A model generated the notes under the pieces. That model was not told the DNA's origin and did not search any database. It saw only the letters and a list, made by a program, of their open reading frames with translations. Shown one piece after another: positions 19,318 to 28,376 of a DNA stretch of 64,000 nt. Position 1 is the stretch's first letter, and the number at the start of each line of letters is the position of its first letter. The DNA is from Dechloromonas sp. H13 (lineage in GTDB: Bacteria; Pseudomonadota; Gammaproteobacteria; Burkholderiales; Rhodocyclaceae): NCBI RefSeq assembly GCF_009469615.1, contig NZ_SSXX01000008.1:62001-126000 (forward strand), read 5' to 3'. The position numbers and the translations under genes are program-made.

Positions 19318-22300
19318 ATGGATGTATTTGAATTTCGTACCAAGCTGGTATCCGAATATGCGGCCTTTACCCGCAGCTTCACTCGCATCCAAGCGCCAGA
19401 CATCCAGGCTTTTGTCGACGAGGCCTACAACTCCGGACGTTATTGGCCTGCTCCCCTTGTTCAGGTCAATCCCAATTTCAAGACAGGCGCCACGGTCGAA
19501 ACGCTAGTCCAGCAGGGTGGCTTGCATGCTGAGTGCAGCCGCATCTTCCGAGCTGGCAAATCCACTTCCAGCGCAGGCGTCTCGCTAAGCCTATTCAAAC
19601 ACCAGGAAGAAGCCATCAGTTTCGCCCAAGGCGGCGAAAGCTACGTTCTGACCACCGGGACGGGTTCAGGTAAGTCACTGGCTTATTTCATACCGGTAGT
19701 TGATGCCATTCTCAAGGCGAAAGCTGCTGACCCCACACCACGGACTCGAGCCATTGTCATCTATCCAATGAACGCCCTGGCCAATAGCCAGCTCGAAGAG
19801 CTTGGCAAATTCCTGGCGGACTACGGTGACCATAAGCCAGTGACCTATGGCCGTTACACCGGCCAGGAAGATGAAGAAGAGCGCCAGCGCCTCGCATCCA
19901 ATCCGCCAGACATCTTGCTGACCAACTTCATGATGCTTGAACTCCTGATGACTCGTCAGGACGATAAGGACAAAGCTGTCATCCGTAATGCCAAGGGATT
20001 GCGTTTCTTGGTCTTAGACGAGCTGCATACCTATCGGGGGCGACAAGGGGCGGATGTGGCCTTGCTGGTCCGGCGCGTTCGTGAAGCTTTGGCCGACAAG
20101 CTCCAGTGCATAGGCACCTCGGCCACCATGGCAACCGAGGGCAGTGAGCAGGAGAAAAATACCAAGGTCGCTGAAGTGGCCAGCCGCCTGTTCGGCGTAC
20201 CTCTGACAGCCGCCAACGTCATTACCGAAACCCTTCAGCGCGTCACACCGGAAGACCTGTTGGTGGACCATATTCGGTCACAACTGGGTCAAGCGATTCG
20301 TGCGGGACTCCCTTCGGGTGCAACGTTCTTGGAGTTGGCTCGCCATCCTCTGGCCATCTGGGTAGAGCTCACGCTGGGATTGACACGTAATGAAGGCAAG
20401 TGGCGCCGAGCTCAGCCTATTACGCTGGAGGCAGCTGCCGACCAGCTGGCAGCAGACAGCGGTGTCAAGGTTGAAGTGGCCAAGCAGGTGCTGGCCGATT
20501 TCCTGTTACTCGCCTACCGCACGACCGATAAGCCTGCTGAAGAGGGGGGGCGGAGCCTCTTCGCCTTCAAGCTGCACCAATTTATCTCGGGCGGTAGCAA
20601 GGTCTACGGCTCGCTTGAACCGGAAGGAAAACGCTACCTGACGCTGGAAGGGAGCCAGTTTGTTCCGGGCGACCGGTCCCGCCGCCTCTATGCACTGCAT
20701 TTCTGTCGTGAGTGTGGGCAAGAATATGTTCCCGTCTGGGATGAAAACTCGGCGAGTGGCCGTACCTTCAGCCCGCGCAGTATCGAAGAGCGTAACCACG
20801 ACGACGAAGACATCAAGAGTGGCTACTACATGCCAGATACCAGCGGTATCTGGGAGGACACCCTCGACCGTTATCCGGAGACATGGCTCGAGCAACGCCA
20901 GAACGGCGACCTCAAGCTGAAGTCCAACTATAAAAAGCGCCAGCCGTATCACGTCAGGCTCAATGCCGAAGGGGTGCATACCGCCGATGGCACTCCAGGG
21001 TGGTACATCCCGGGTAGCTTCGGCTTCTGCTTGCGTTGTGGCGTGGTGCATCAGACAGCAGGCAAGGAGTCGCTGCGACTGACCGGACTTTCCGGTGAGG
21101 GGCGTAGTTCCGCTACGACCATGCTGACTCTCTCGGCGCTACGATATCTCTACGAAGAGGATGAACAGCTCAAGGCGGAAGCCAAAAAGGTTCTCGGGTT
21201 TACGGATAACCGGCAGGATGCGGCCCTTCAAGTCGGCCATTTCAATGATTTTCTTCAGGTTCTCCTGCAACGCGCAGCCCTGCTGGCGGCAGTGCAAAAG
21301 GCCGGCGGTAGCCTGACCGAGGCAGAAGTGTCCGATGCGGTATTCAAATCCCTTGGATTCGACCGCGACGACCCCGGTGTACGCGCCGAGTACATGCAGG
21401 ACCCCGACATCAAGGGAAATGCCCGTCGCCAGGTGCAGGACATCATGCGCGCCATTTTGGGCTACCGGGTGTATTTCGACCTGCGCCGCGGGTGGCGTTT
21501 CAACAACCCGAACCTTGAGCAACTCGGCCTCGTTCATATCGAATATCAGGACCTCGACGACCTGGTGTCCGACAAGGAGTCCTGGGCCGATGCGCCGCTG
21601 ATTCTGCTGGCCGCATCGCCTGACGTTCGCAAGCGCCTGCTCATCAAGCTTTTTGATGCCATGCGCCAAGGGCTTTGCCTAGCATCGCGCTACCTCGACC
21701 GTACTGAACTGGACCGCCTGAAGACATCCAGCTATGCGAACCTGCGCGAACCCTGGGGATTTACCGAGGATGAAAACCCCATTTCCTCGAACTGGTTCAT
21801 TACCACCGGCAAGCCCCGTGATGAGGACCGTCGCAACGTCGATTATTTGGTATCTGGCAGTGCTCGTTCCAAGCTCGGCAAGGACATAAAGAAGAGCAGT
21901 GTCTGGCGAGAAGCAGATGGTAGCGATAACCCCCACGCCACCAAAATCAAGGACGAGCACTACGAAGAAATCGTCCGAGCACTGCTCAAGGCCGCCAAAT
22001 CTTATGGCCTGGTCGTGGCCGAGGAAACCGAATTCGGCATGACAGGGTATCAGTTGAACGGCACCAGCCTGCTTTGGACGGTTGGGGACGGGCAAAGCAA
22101 ACGAGGCGCTGACGACAACGCCTTCTTCCGCAGTCTCTACGGCAATATCGCCGGCTTGCTAGCCAATCCGGTTCATCGTCTCTACGACTTCGAGGCTCGG
22201 GAACATACCGCGCAAGTCGAGCAAGACGACCGCCTGGAGCGCGAGGCCCGTTTCCGCTTCACGCCAAAAGACAAGGCCGACTGGCTGACTGCGAAAGGCA

Positions 22301-24618
22301 AGCCCTTGGAGTGGCTGCCGGTGCTGTTCTGCTCGCCGACGATGGAACTCGGGGTCGACATCTCGTCGCTCAATACGGTCTATCTGCGCAACGTCCCTCC
22401 GACGCCGGCCAACTATGCCCAGCGCAGTGGTCGTGCCGGTCGTGCCGGGCAGCCAGCGCTGGTCATTACCTATTGTGCTGCCCAGTCGCCGCATGACCAG
22501 TATTTCTTCCGTGACCCAGTACGAATGGTTCATGGCCAAGTGAATCCGCCCACCCTAGACCTGGCGAACCGCGAACTTATCCAGAGCCACCTGCATGCGG
22601 TCTGGCTGGCGGAGACGGGGAAGAAACTTGATAACAGCGTGCGTGGCCTGCTCGATATGAACGACCCGGCAGCACCGTTGACCGACGAGTACAAACAGCA
22701 GATGGATGCCGATGCCCCCCAGAAGCGGGCACATGTCCGAGGGCTGCGTATCTTGTCAATGCTGTCCGGGGAACTGACTCCACAGAAAGCGCCTTGGTAC
22801 ACAGAGCACTTTGCCGAGCAGGTCTTCCGCCAGGCATTTACTTCCTTCGACAAGGCACTCGACCGCTGGCGCGACCTCTTCGCCGCGACCAAGCGACAGA
22901 TGGAAATCAACCAGAAGGTGATGAACAACCCTGCGGCCAGCGAACGTGACCGGCGCGATGCCAAGCAGCGCCACGATGAGGCCTTTAGGCAACAGTCGCT
23001 ACTCCTCCAGGAATCTGGCTCGGCTAATTCGGACTTCTACACCTACCGCTATCTGGCCAGCCAAGGTTTCCTTCCTGGCTACAATTTCCCGCGCCTGCCT
23101 CTCATGGCTTACATCCCGGCACGCAAGGGCAAGATTGGCCGCGAGAATTTCCTTTCCCGTCCGCGGTTCCTGGCGCTGTCGGAGTTCGGCCCCTACAGCC
23201 TCATCTATCACGAGGGTAGCCAGTATCGGGTCACCCGCGCCATGCTCTCAGTCGGCTCTGATGACCAGGTATCCATTGGCGCCAAGCTTACGACCGATGT
23301 GGCGCGCATCTGCCCGGTTTGTGGCTATGGCCATTTCCGCAATCAGCGGGATGCCGACCGCTGTGTCTCCTGTAATGCGCCACTGGCCGATGCCGTGGCC
23401 GTGCAGAACCTCTACCGTATCGAGAACGTCTCCACCAAGCGGGCGGAACGCATAACCGCCAATGAGGAAGAACGGGTGCGTCAGGGCTATGAGATGCAGA
23501 CCACCATCCAATTCGGCGAGCAAGATGGCAAGCTCCAGGTGATGCATGCACTTCTGAAGGATGGCGACACCCCGGTGCTGGAACTGCAATATGGCTCAGC
23601 CGCTACAGTTTGGCGCATGAATCTCGGTTGGCGGCGCCGTAAGGAAAAGAGCCTGCTCGGCTTCATGATTAACCCAGTGACCGGCCACTGGATGGGCGGG
23701 GCTGAAGAAGCCGGCGAGCCGGACCCGGAAACGCCGCCCGACAAGACACCGCCGCAGCGCATCGTTCCCTACGTGGAGGACCGGCGCAACGTGCTCATTG
23801 TGCGTCCGCTCGAAGAGCTGGATATCAAGACTATGGCTACCTTGCAGTACGCACTGAAGCGGGGCATCGAGGCTGTCTATCAGCTCGAAGAGAGCGAATT
23901 GATGGCCGAGCCGCTCCCCAAGGCTGACCTGCGTCGTGCCATCCTGTTCTACGAGTCGGCTGAGGGCGGCGCTGGGGTGCTTACCCGCATTGCAACGGAA
24001 CCGGACGCGCTCGCCCAGGTCGCCGCGGAAGCGCTGGCTATCATGCATTACCAGCGGCCAGCCAATGGGCATTGGGAGCAAGCCAACCTAACTGATGACC
24101 TGGGTCCGAATGGCCAGCCCATCTGCGAGGCCGGCTGCTACAAATGTCTGCTCTCGTACTACAACCAGCCAGACCACCTTCACATCGACCGCCAGGATGC
24201 GGACAACGAAGGCAAAGCGCTAGATATTCTTTGTCAGCTGACGCGCTCCCGCGGCGAGGTAGGCAGCTTTGGCCGTACTCCGGAACAACAGCAAGGCGAA
24301 CTCCAACGTATTGCTGGCAGTTCGCTTGAGCAAGCCTGGCTGGATTATGTGCAGGCCAACGGCTATCGTACACCCGATTCAGGACAGCATACGATTGAGC
24401 GCTGCCATACCACCGCCGATTTTTACTATGCCGACTGGAAGGCCGTTATTTTTATTGATGGCCCCCACCATGAAGGTCCAAGCCAATCCGACAAGGACAA
24501 AACAATAAATGCATGCTTGGAAGCAGCTGGCTACTACGTCATTCGGTTTTCGAAGGATATTGTCAGCTGGAATGGTGTGTTCCAAGAGCACAAAGACTTG
24601 TTTGGGGCGGGCAAGTGA
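19318..24618 (+). CDS. large DEAD/DEAH helicase with C-terminal DUF1998 (DrmA/B- or DruE-like)
   Basis: A 1766-aa superfamily 2 helicase; the ATG at 19318 is preferred over GTG 19315. Walker A is GTGSGKS (about residue 114), DEAH-type box DELH (about 234), then TSATM, and the helicase C-terminal arginine motif RSGRAGRAG. Cys pairs occur at CRECG, CLRCG, and CPVCG...CVSC. Near the end ESAEGGAGVL and CEAGCYKCLLSYYNQ match the DUF1998/MrfA zinc-binding domain, and an endonuclease-like tail TADFYYADWKAVIFIDGP follows. The combination resembles DISARM DrmA plus DrmB in one chain, or Druantia DruE. It is the first gene of the operon and probably translocates on DNA. Confidence 0.82.
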   Translation: MDVFEFRTKLVSEYAAFTRSFTRIQAPDIQAFVDEAYNSGRYWPAPLVQVNPNFKTGATVETLVQQGGLHAECSRIFRAGKSTSSAGVSLSLFKHQEEAISFAQGGESYVLTTGTGSGKSLAYFIPVVDAILKAKAADPTPRTRAIVIYPMNALANSQLEELGKFLADYGDHKPVTYGRYTGQEDEEERQRLASNPPDILLTNFMMLELLMTRQDDKDKAVIRNAKGLRFLVLDELHTYRGRQGADVALLVRRVREALADKLQCIGTSATMATEGSEQEKNTKVAEVASRLFGVPLTAANVITETLQRVTPEDLLVDHIRSQLGQAIRAGLPSGATFLELARHPLAIWVELTLGLTRNEGKWRRAQPITLEAAADQLAADSGVKVEVAKQVLADFLLLAYRTTDKPAEEGGRSLFAFKLHQFISGGSKVYGSLEPEGKRYLTLEGSQFVPGDRSRRLYALHFCRECGQEYVPVWDENSASGRTFSPRSIEERNHDDEDIKSGYYMPDTSGIWEDTLDRYPETWLEQRQNGDLKLKSNYKKRQPYHVRLNAEGVHTADGTPGWYIPGSFGFCLRCGVVHQTAGKESLRLTGLSGEGRSSATTMLTLSALRYLYEEDEQLKAEAKKVLGFTDNRQDAALQVGHFNDFLQVLLQRAALLAAVQKAGGSLTEAEVSDAVFKSLGFDRDDPGVRAEYMQDPDIKGNARRQVQDIMRAILGYRVYFDLRRGWRFNNPNLEQLGLVHIEYQDLDDLVSDKESWADAPLILLAASPDVRKRLLIKLFDAMRQGLCLASRYLDRTELDRLKTSSYANLREPWGFTEDENPISSNWFITTGKPRDEDRRNVDYLVSGSARSKLGKDIKKSSVWREADGSDNPHATKIKDEHYEEIVRALLKAAKSYGLVVAEETEFGMTGYQLNGTSLLWTVGDGQSKRGADDNAFFRSLYGNIAGLLANPVHRLYDFEAREHTAQVEQDDRLEREARFRFTPKDKADWLTAKGKPLEWLPVLFCSPTMELGVDISSLNTVYLRNVPPTPANYAQRSGRAGRAGQPALVITYCAAQSPHDQYFFRDPVRMVHGQVNPPTLDLANRELIQSHLHAVWLAETGKKLDNSVRGLLDMNDPAAPLTDEYKQQMDADAPQKRAHVRGLRILSMLSGELTPQKAPWYTEHFAEQVFRQAFTSFDKALDRWRDLFAATKRQMEINQKVMNNPAASERDRRDAKQRHDEAFRQQSLLLQESGSANSDFYTYRYLASQGFLPGYNFPRLPLMAYIPARKGKIGRENFLSRPRFLALSEFGPYSLIYHEGSQYRVTRAMLSVGSDDQVSIGAKLTTDVARICPVCGYGHFRNQRDADRCVSCNAPLADAVAVQNLYRIENVSTKRAERITANEEERVRQGYEMQTTIQFGEQDGKLQVMHALLKDGDTPVLELQYGSAATVWRMNLGWRRRKEKSLLGFMINPVTGHWMGGAEEAGEPDPETPPDKTPPQRIVPYVEDRRNVLIVRPLEELDIKTMATLQYALKRGIEAVYQLEESELMAEPLPKADLRRAILFYESAEGGAGVLTRIATEPDALAQVAAEALAIMHYQRPANGHWEQANLTDDLGPNGQPICEAGCYKCLLSYYNQPDHLHIDRQDADNEGKALDILCQLTRSRGEVGSFGRTPEQQQGELQRIAGSSLEQAWLDYVQANGYRTPDSGQHTIERCHTTADFYYADWKAVIFIDGPHHEGPSQSDKDKTINACLEAAGYYVIRFSKDIVSWNGVFQEHKDLFGAGK

Positions 24619-25508
24619 AACCAACTGACCAATTTGATTTATTCGCTCAGGAGCTTGAAAACGAACGCAAGGTTGGGCGTGCTGACCGGAGATTGAAATC
24701 GTTTGCGGAATGCGCGACAGCCATAGACCGTTTGTTTCAAGATGCGCTTCAGGCAACTGGACCATCAGCGTTCGACGAGTTCATCGAGTTCGCCCGAAGG
24801 TTAAGTAATCTTTCCGTTTACAACGCAATGTTGGTCAGGTTGCAACGGCCAGGTGCTGCTGCCGTTGCCACGGAAAAGAAGTGGAATGACAAACGTCGCG
24901 AAGTGAAACCTGGCGCGATTCCCATCGTGGTGCTGCGTCCATTTGGCCCGGTATCTTTTCTGTACGAGGTATCAGATACCGATGGGCCTCCACTTCCTGG
25001 CGAACATAACAATCCATTCGTCACTTACGGTGAAATGGATGAGATTGAGTGGGCGAAAGCCGTTAAACACCACCAAAAAGAGAGCAAGGTTCGTATTGAA
25101 GAGATGAACTTTGGAACGATGCTGGCCGGTAATGCCAGAAATCTTCAGGCAGTTCCGTCTCGTTATCCTAAGTCAGCACAAGCCGAGGCACCTGAATGGC
25201 TAATTCAAATCAACAAGAACCATTCCGTGCCAACTCGCTACGCGACTTTGGCTCATGAGCTCGGACACATTTTTTGTGGCCACTGCGGCGCCGACCCTTC
25301 AGGTCGCTGGCCCGACCGCTCAAAGTTGCCTTATCCAGTTCGAGAGGCAGAAGCTGAGGCCGTTTCGTATCTGGTCTGTGCTCGCAGGGAGTTAGATGTC
25401 GCATCCAGCGAATATCTACGCGGACTCATTAAGGATATCGACCTTCGTCAGGTCAGTTTGTATGCCATTTTCGAAGCGGCTAACCGCATTGAAGGCAAAA
25501 CTAAGTAA
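24615..25508 (+). CDS. ArdC-N-like / ImmA-IrrE-type zinc metallopeptidase
   Basis: A 297-aa protein from GTG 24615, overlapping the helicase stop by 4 bases (GTGA) with a purine-rich ribosome site. The N-terminal half (LSVYNAMLVRLQRPGA, then KPGAIPIVVLRPFGPV) resembles the single-strand DNA-binding domain of ArdC antirestriction proteins. The C-terminal half has the zinc protease motif HELGH (about residues 214-218) and a downstream Glu in REAEAEAVSYLVC. ImmA/IrrE proteases cut repressors, so it could control or activate the system. This is an inference from family and position. Confidence 0.82.
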   Translation: MKPTDQFDLFAQELENERKVGRADRRLKSFAECATAIDRLFQDALQATGPSAFDEFIEFARRLSNLSVYNAMLVRLQRPGAAAVATEKKWNDKRREVKPGAIPIVVLRPFGPVSFLYEVSDTDGPPLPGEHNNPFVTYGEMDEIEWAKAVKHHQKESKVRIEEMNFGTMLAGNARNLQAVPSRYPKSAQAEAPEWLIQINKNHSVPTRYATLAHELGHIFCGHCGADPSGRWPDRSKLPYPVREAEAEAVSYLVCARRELDVASSEYLRGLIKDIDLRQVSLYAIFEAANRIEGKTK

Positions 25509-25516
25509 GGATTCAA

Positions 25517-28357
25517 GTGAACGCTGTCTTTCAACCTGGTAGCCTGGTCTCGGCCCGCGGCCGTGAGTGGATTGTCCTGCCTCAGTCTTGTGACGAAACC
25601 TTGCATCTACGACCGCTAGGTGCGGCAGAGGACGATGCAACCCTCATTTATCTTCCGATTGAACCCGGGCCTGTCGGCCCGGCAACCTTCCCGAAGCCGT
25701 CTGTTCAGCAGGCTGCCAATTTTGCGGCCGGCCAACTCCTGCGAGATGCCCTGCAACTTAAACTGCGCACTGGCGCAGGCCCCTTCCGCAGCTTTGGCAA
25801 CATCGCCGTCGAACCGCGCGCTTACCAGCTAGTACCACTACTGATGGCCTTGAAGCAGGAAGTCGTGCGCCTGCTGATTGCGGACGATGTCGGTATCGGG
25901 AAAACCATCGAGGCCGCGCTAATCGTCCGGGAATTACTCGACCGCGGCGAAATTAGCCGCTTGGCGGTGTTGTGCCCTCCGCACCTATGCGAGCAGTGGC
26001 AGCGCGAGCTGAAACAACGCTTCCACATCAATGCCGTTGTTGTACGCAACACGACCGCCAATCGCTTGGAACGCGGCCTACCCGCCAACCAATCGGTATT
26101 CGAAGCCTACCCATTTACCGTCGTTAGTCTCGACTACATCAAGTCCGACCGCCGTCGGGATGAATTCCAGCGTGCCTGCCCGGAGTGTGTAATCGTCGAC
26201 GAGGCACATACCTGCACCTACAGCGGACAGGGCAAGCAGCAACGCTACACCCTGCTCAAGGGACTGGTCGAAAACCCCGAGCGCCACCTCATAATGCTTA
26301 CCGCCACTCCACACTCCGGCGATGAAGAAGCTTTCTACAACCTGTTGGGTTTGCTCAACCCCGAGTTCAAAGAACTGAAAGACATTCCTTCAGATAGCCG
26401 TCGCCCATTGCGCGAACAGTTGGCAAATCATTTCGTCCAGCGCCGCCGCCCCGACATCGAGGAATGGCAGGACAGTAGCGTCTTCCCAGAGCGCTTCTCC
26501 ACCGAAGTGACTTACAAACTCACTGGTGAGTGGGGGCGGCTGTTCGATGACGTACTCGAATATGCCCGCACCCTAGTTGTCCGTGCCGAAGGCCAGGGTC
26601 TGCTTCAGCAGCGCATGAGCTGGTGGGCGGCGTTAGCCTTGCTGCGCTGTATCTCCTCGTCACCGGCCGCCGCCATCAACGCCCTGAGGACTCGCCTCTC
26701 AGGTACGACGCTCGCTGAGGGCGCAGCTGAGATTGAGGCACTGACCCTGGAAGAAGCCGAGGAGCAGGGTCGCGAGCGAGTTCTCGATGGCCAGGAGGAC
26801 AACCTTTCTACTCAGGACATTGAGCCGGGTGCCCGCACCGAGGATACCGAGTGGCTAAGCGACCTGATTGACCGTGCCGAGGGACTGACCGGCGCTGCCA
26901 AGGACCCCAAACTCAAGCGCCTTATCGAACACCTCAAGGAACTCACCGCCGCCGGCTTCCAACCCGTTGTCTTTTGCCGCTACATTGCAACTGCGCATTA
27001 CGTGGCCGAACAATTGCGCACGGTTTTCCGCGACCATCTGGTCACCCCTGTCACCGGTGAATTTTCCCCTTCCGAGCGCGAAGCAACGGTGGAAGCGATG
27101 GGTGAGGCCGAGCAGCGTATCCTGGTCGCTACCGACTGCCTGTCGGAAGGTATTAACCTCCAGAATCTCTTCACCGCTGTCGTTCATTACGACCTATCCT
27201 GGAACCCGACTCGCCACGAACAGCGGGAAGGTCGCGTCGACCGTTTTGGTCAGAAGGCCCGGGAAGTGCGCACCACGATGCTCTACGGCCAGGACAACCC
27301 GGTTGATGGCGCCGTACTGCAAGTTATCCTGCGCAAGGCCGAGAGTATCCGCAAGGAGCTCGGTGTGCTGGTGCCTATGCCCGATGACGAGGGCAAGCTA
27401 ACACAGGCGCTGGTCGGTGCCGTACTGCTGCGCAAAGGGAGCACGGCCAGCAAGATGCCCCAAATGGGCTTGGACTTCGGTGAGCCCGCGGCAGCCATCG
27501 ACACTGCCTGGCAATCGGCTCGAGACAAAGCGTCTAAGAACCGAACACTGTTCGCCCAACGTCGTCTGAAACCCGAGGACGTCCTGCCTGAGTGGCAGAA
27601 AACTCTGGCAGTTCTGGGCGGCGAAGAAGATGTGGAACGCTTCGTCAAGCGTGCCGCTCTGCAACTAGGTGCGCCGCTGGAAGCCGCCAGCAAGGCGGGC
27701 GCCAACCACTGGAAACTCCATGCTGGCAGTTTGCCTGGCGCCGTTCGGGAGCGCCTCGAAGGCGAAGGCTTGGTAGGCACGCTGCGCGTCGATTTCCATC
27801 AGCCGGCCGCGACGGGCGCACAGTTCATCCATCGGACCCATCCCTTGGTTTCCGTGCTTGCCGACTACCTGCTCGAGTCAGCGCTGGAGAGTTCGGCTGC
27901 GAATGACGAAACCTTGGATGCTGTGGCACGGGCCGGTGCAATATTTACTGAGGCAGTTCAGGTGAAAACCACCGTGCTGCTGGTGCGGTTGCGTCACCAG
28001 TTGACCGTGACCCATCGTGGTGAATCGCGCTTACTTTTGTGTGAAGAAACCCTGACAGTTGGCGTTCCGGCAGATGAAACAATGCCTTTGCTGGAGGACG
28101 CTGCTGCCCGTGCTCTGATGGCTGCCGAACCAGCCCGGAACATGCCACCACCACTGCGTGACCAGCATATCCAACGTTCCCTCGACCAGCTGGATAGTCA
28201 ACAACCTACCCTGGAAACCTTGGCGCGCAAGCGTGCTCAGCTGCTGCTAGATGACCATCGCCGTGTTCGTGAGGCAGCGCAAGGGCGCGGTGAATATCGC
28301 GTGACGCCCAGTCTGCCAGTCGACGTCATGGGTGTCTTCGTCCTCATCCCGGCCTAA
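25517..28357 (+). CDS. drmD: DrmD-like SNF2-family helicase
   Basis: A 946-aa SNF2-type ATPase from GTG 25517 (TAAGGA upstream). Motifs: DDVGIGKTIEA (Walker A, about residue 122), VIVDEAH, LTATPHSGDEEAF, and in the second lobe LVATDCLSEGINLQ and EQREGRVDRFGQ. Length and motifs fit DrmD, the helicase marking class 1 DISARM, which is paired there with the N6-adenine methylase DrmMI, as here. The gene lies 8 bases behind the metallopeptidase gene. Confidence 0.85.
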   Translation: MNAVFQPGSLVSARGREWIVLPQSCDETLHLRPLGAAEDDATLIYLPIEPGPVGPATFPKPSVQQAANFAAGQLLRDALQLKLRTGAGPFRSFGNIAVEPRAYQLVPLLMALKQEVVRLLIADDVGIGKTIEAALIVRELLDRGEISRLAVLCPPHLCEQWQRELKQRFHINAVVVRNTTANRLERGLPANQSVFEAYPFTVVSLDYIKSDRRRDEFQRACPECVIVDEAHTCTYSGQGKQQRYTLLKGLVENPERHLIMLTATPHSGDEEAFYNLLGLLNPEFKELKDIPSDSRRPLREQLANHFVQRRRPDIEEWQDSSVFPERFSTEVTYKLTGEWGRLFDDVLEYARTLVVRAEGQGLLQQRMSWWAALALLRCISSSPAAAINALRTRLSGTTLAEGAAEIEALTLEEAEEQGRERVLDGQEDNLSTQDIEPGARTEDTEWLSDLIDRAEGLTGAAKDPKLKRLIEHLKELTAAGFQPVVFCRYIATAHYVAEQLRTVFRDHLVTPVTGEFSPSEREATVEAMGEAEQRILVATDCLSEGINLQNLFTAVVHYDLSWNPTRHEQREGRVDRFGQKAREVRTTMLYGQDNPVDGAVLQVILRKAESIRKELGVLVPMPDDEGKLTQALVGAVLLRKGSTASKMPQMGLDFGEPAAAIDTAWQSARDKASKNRTLFAQRRLKPEDVLPEWQKTLAVLGGEEDVERFVKRAALQLGAPLEAASKAGANHWKLHAGSLPGAVRERLEGEGLVGTLRVDFHQPAATGAQFIHRTHPLVSVLADYLLESALESSAANDETLDAVARAGAIFTEAVQVKTTVLLVRLRHQLTVTHRGESRLLLCEETLTVGVPADETMPLLEDAAARALMAAEPARNMPPPLRDQHIQRSLDQLDSQQPTLETLARKRAQLLLDDHRRVREAAQGRGEYRVTPSLPVDVMGVFVLIPA

Positions 28358-28376
28358 AACAGGGGTTCAAAAAAAT

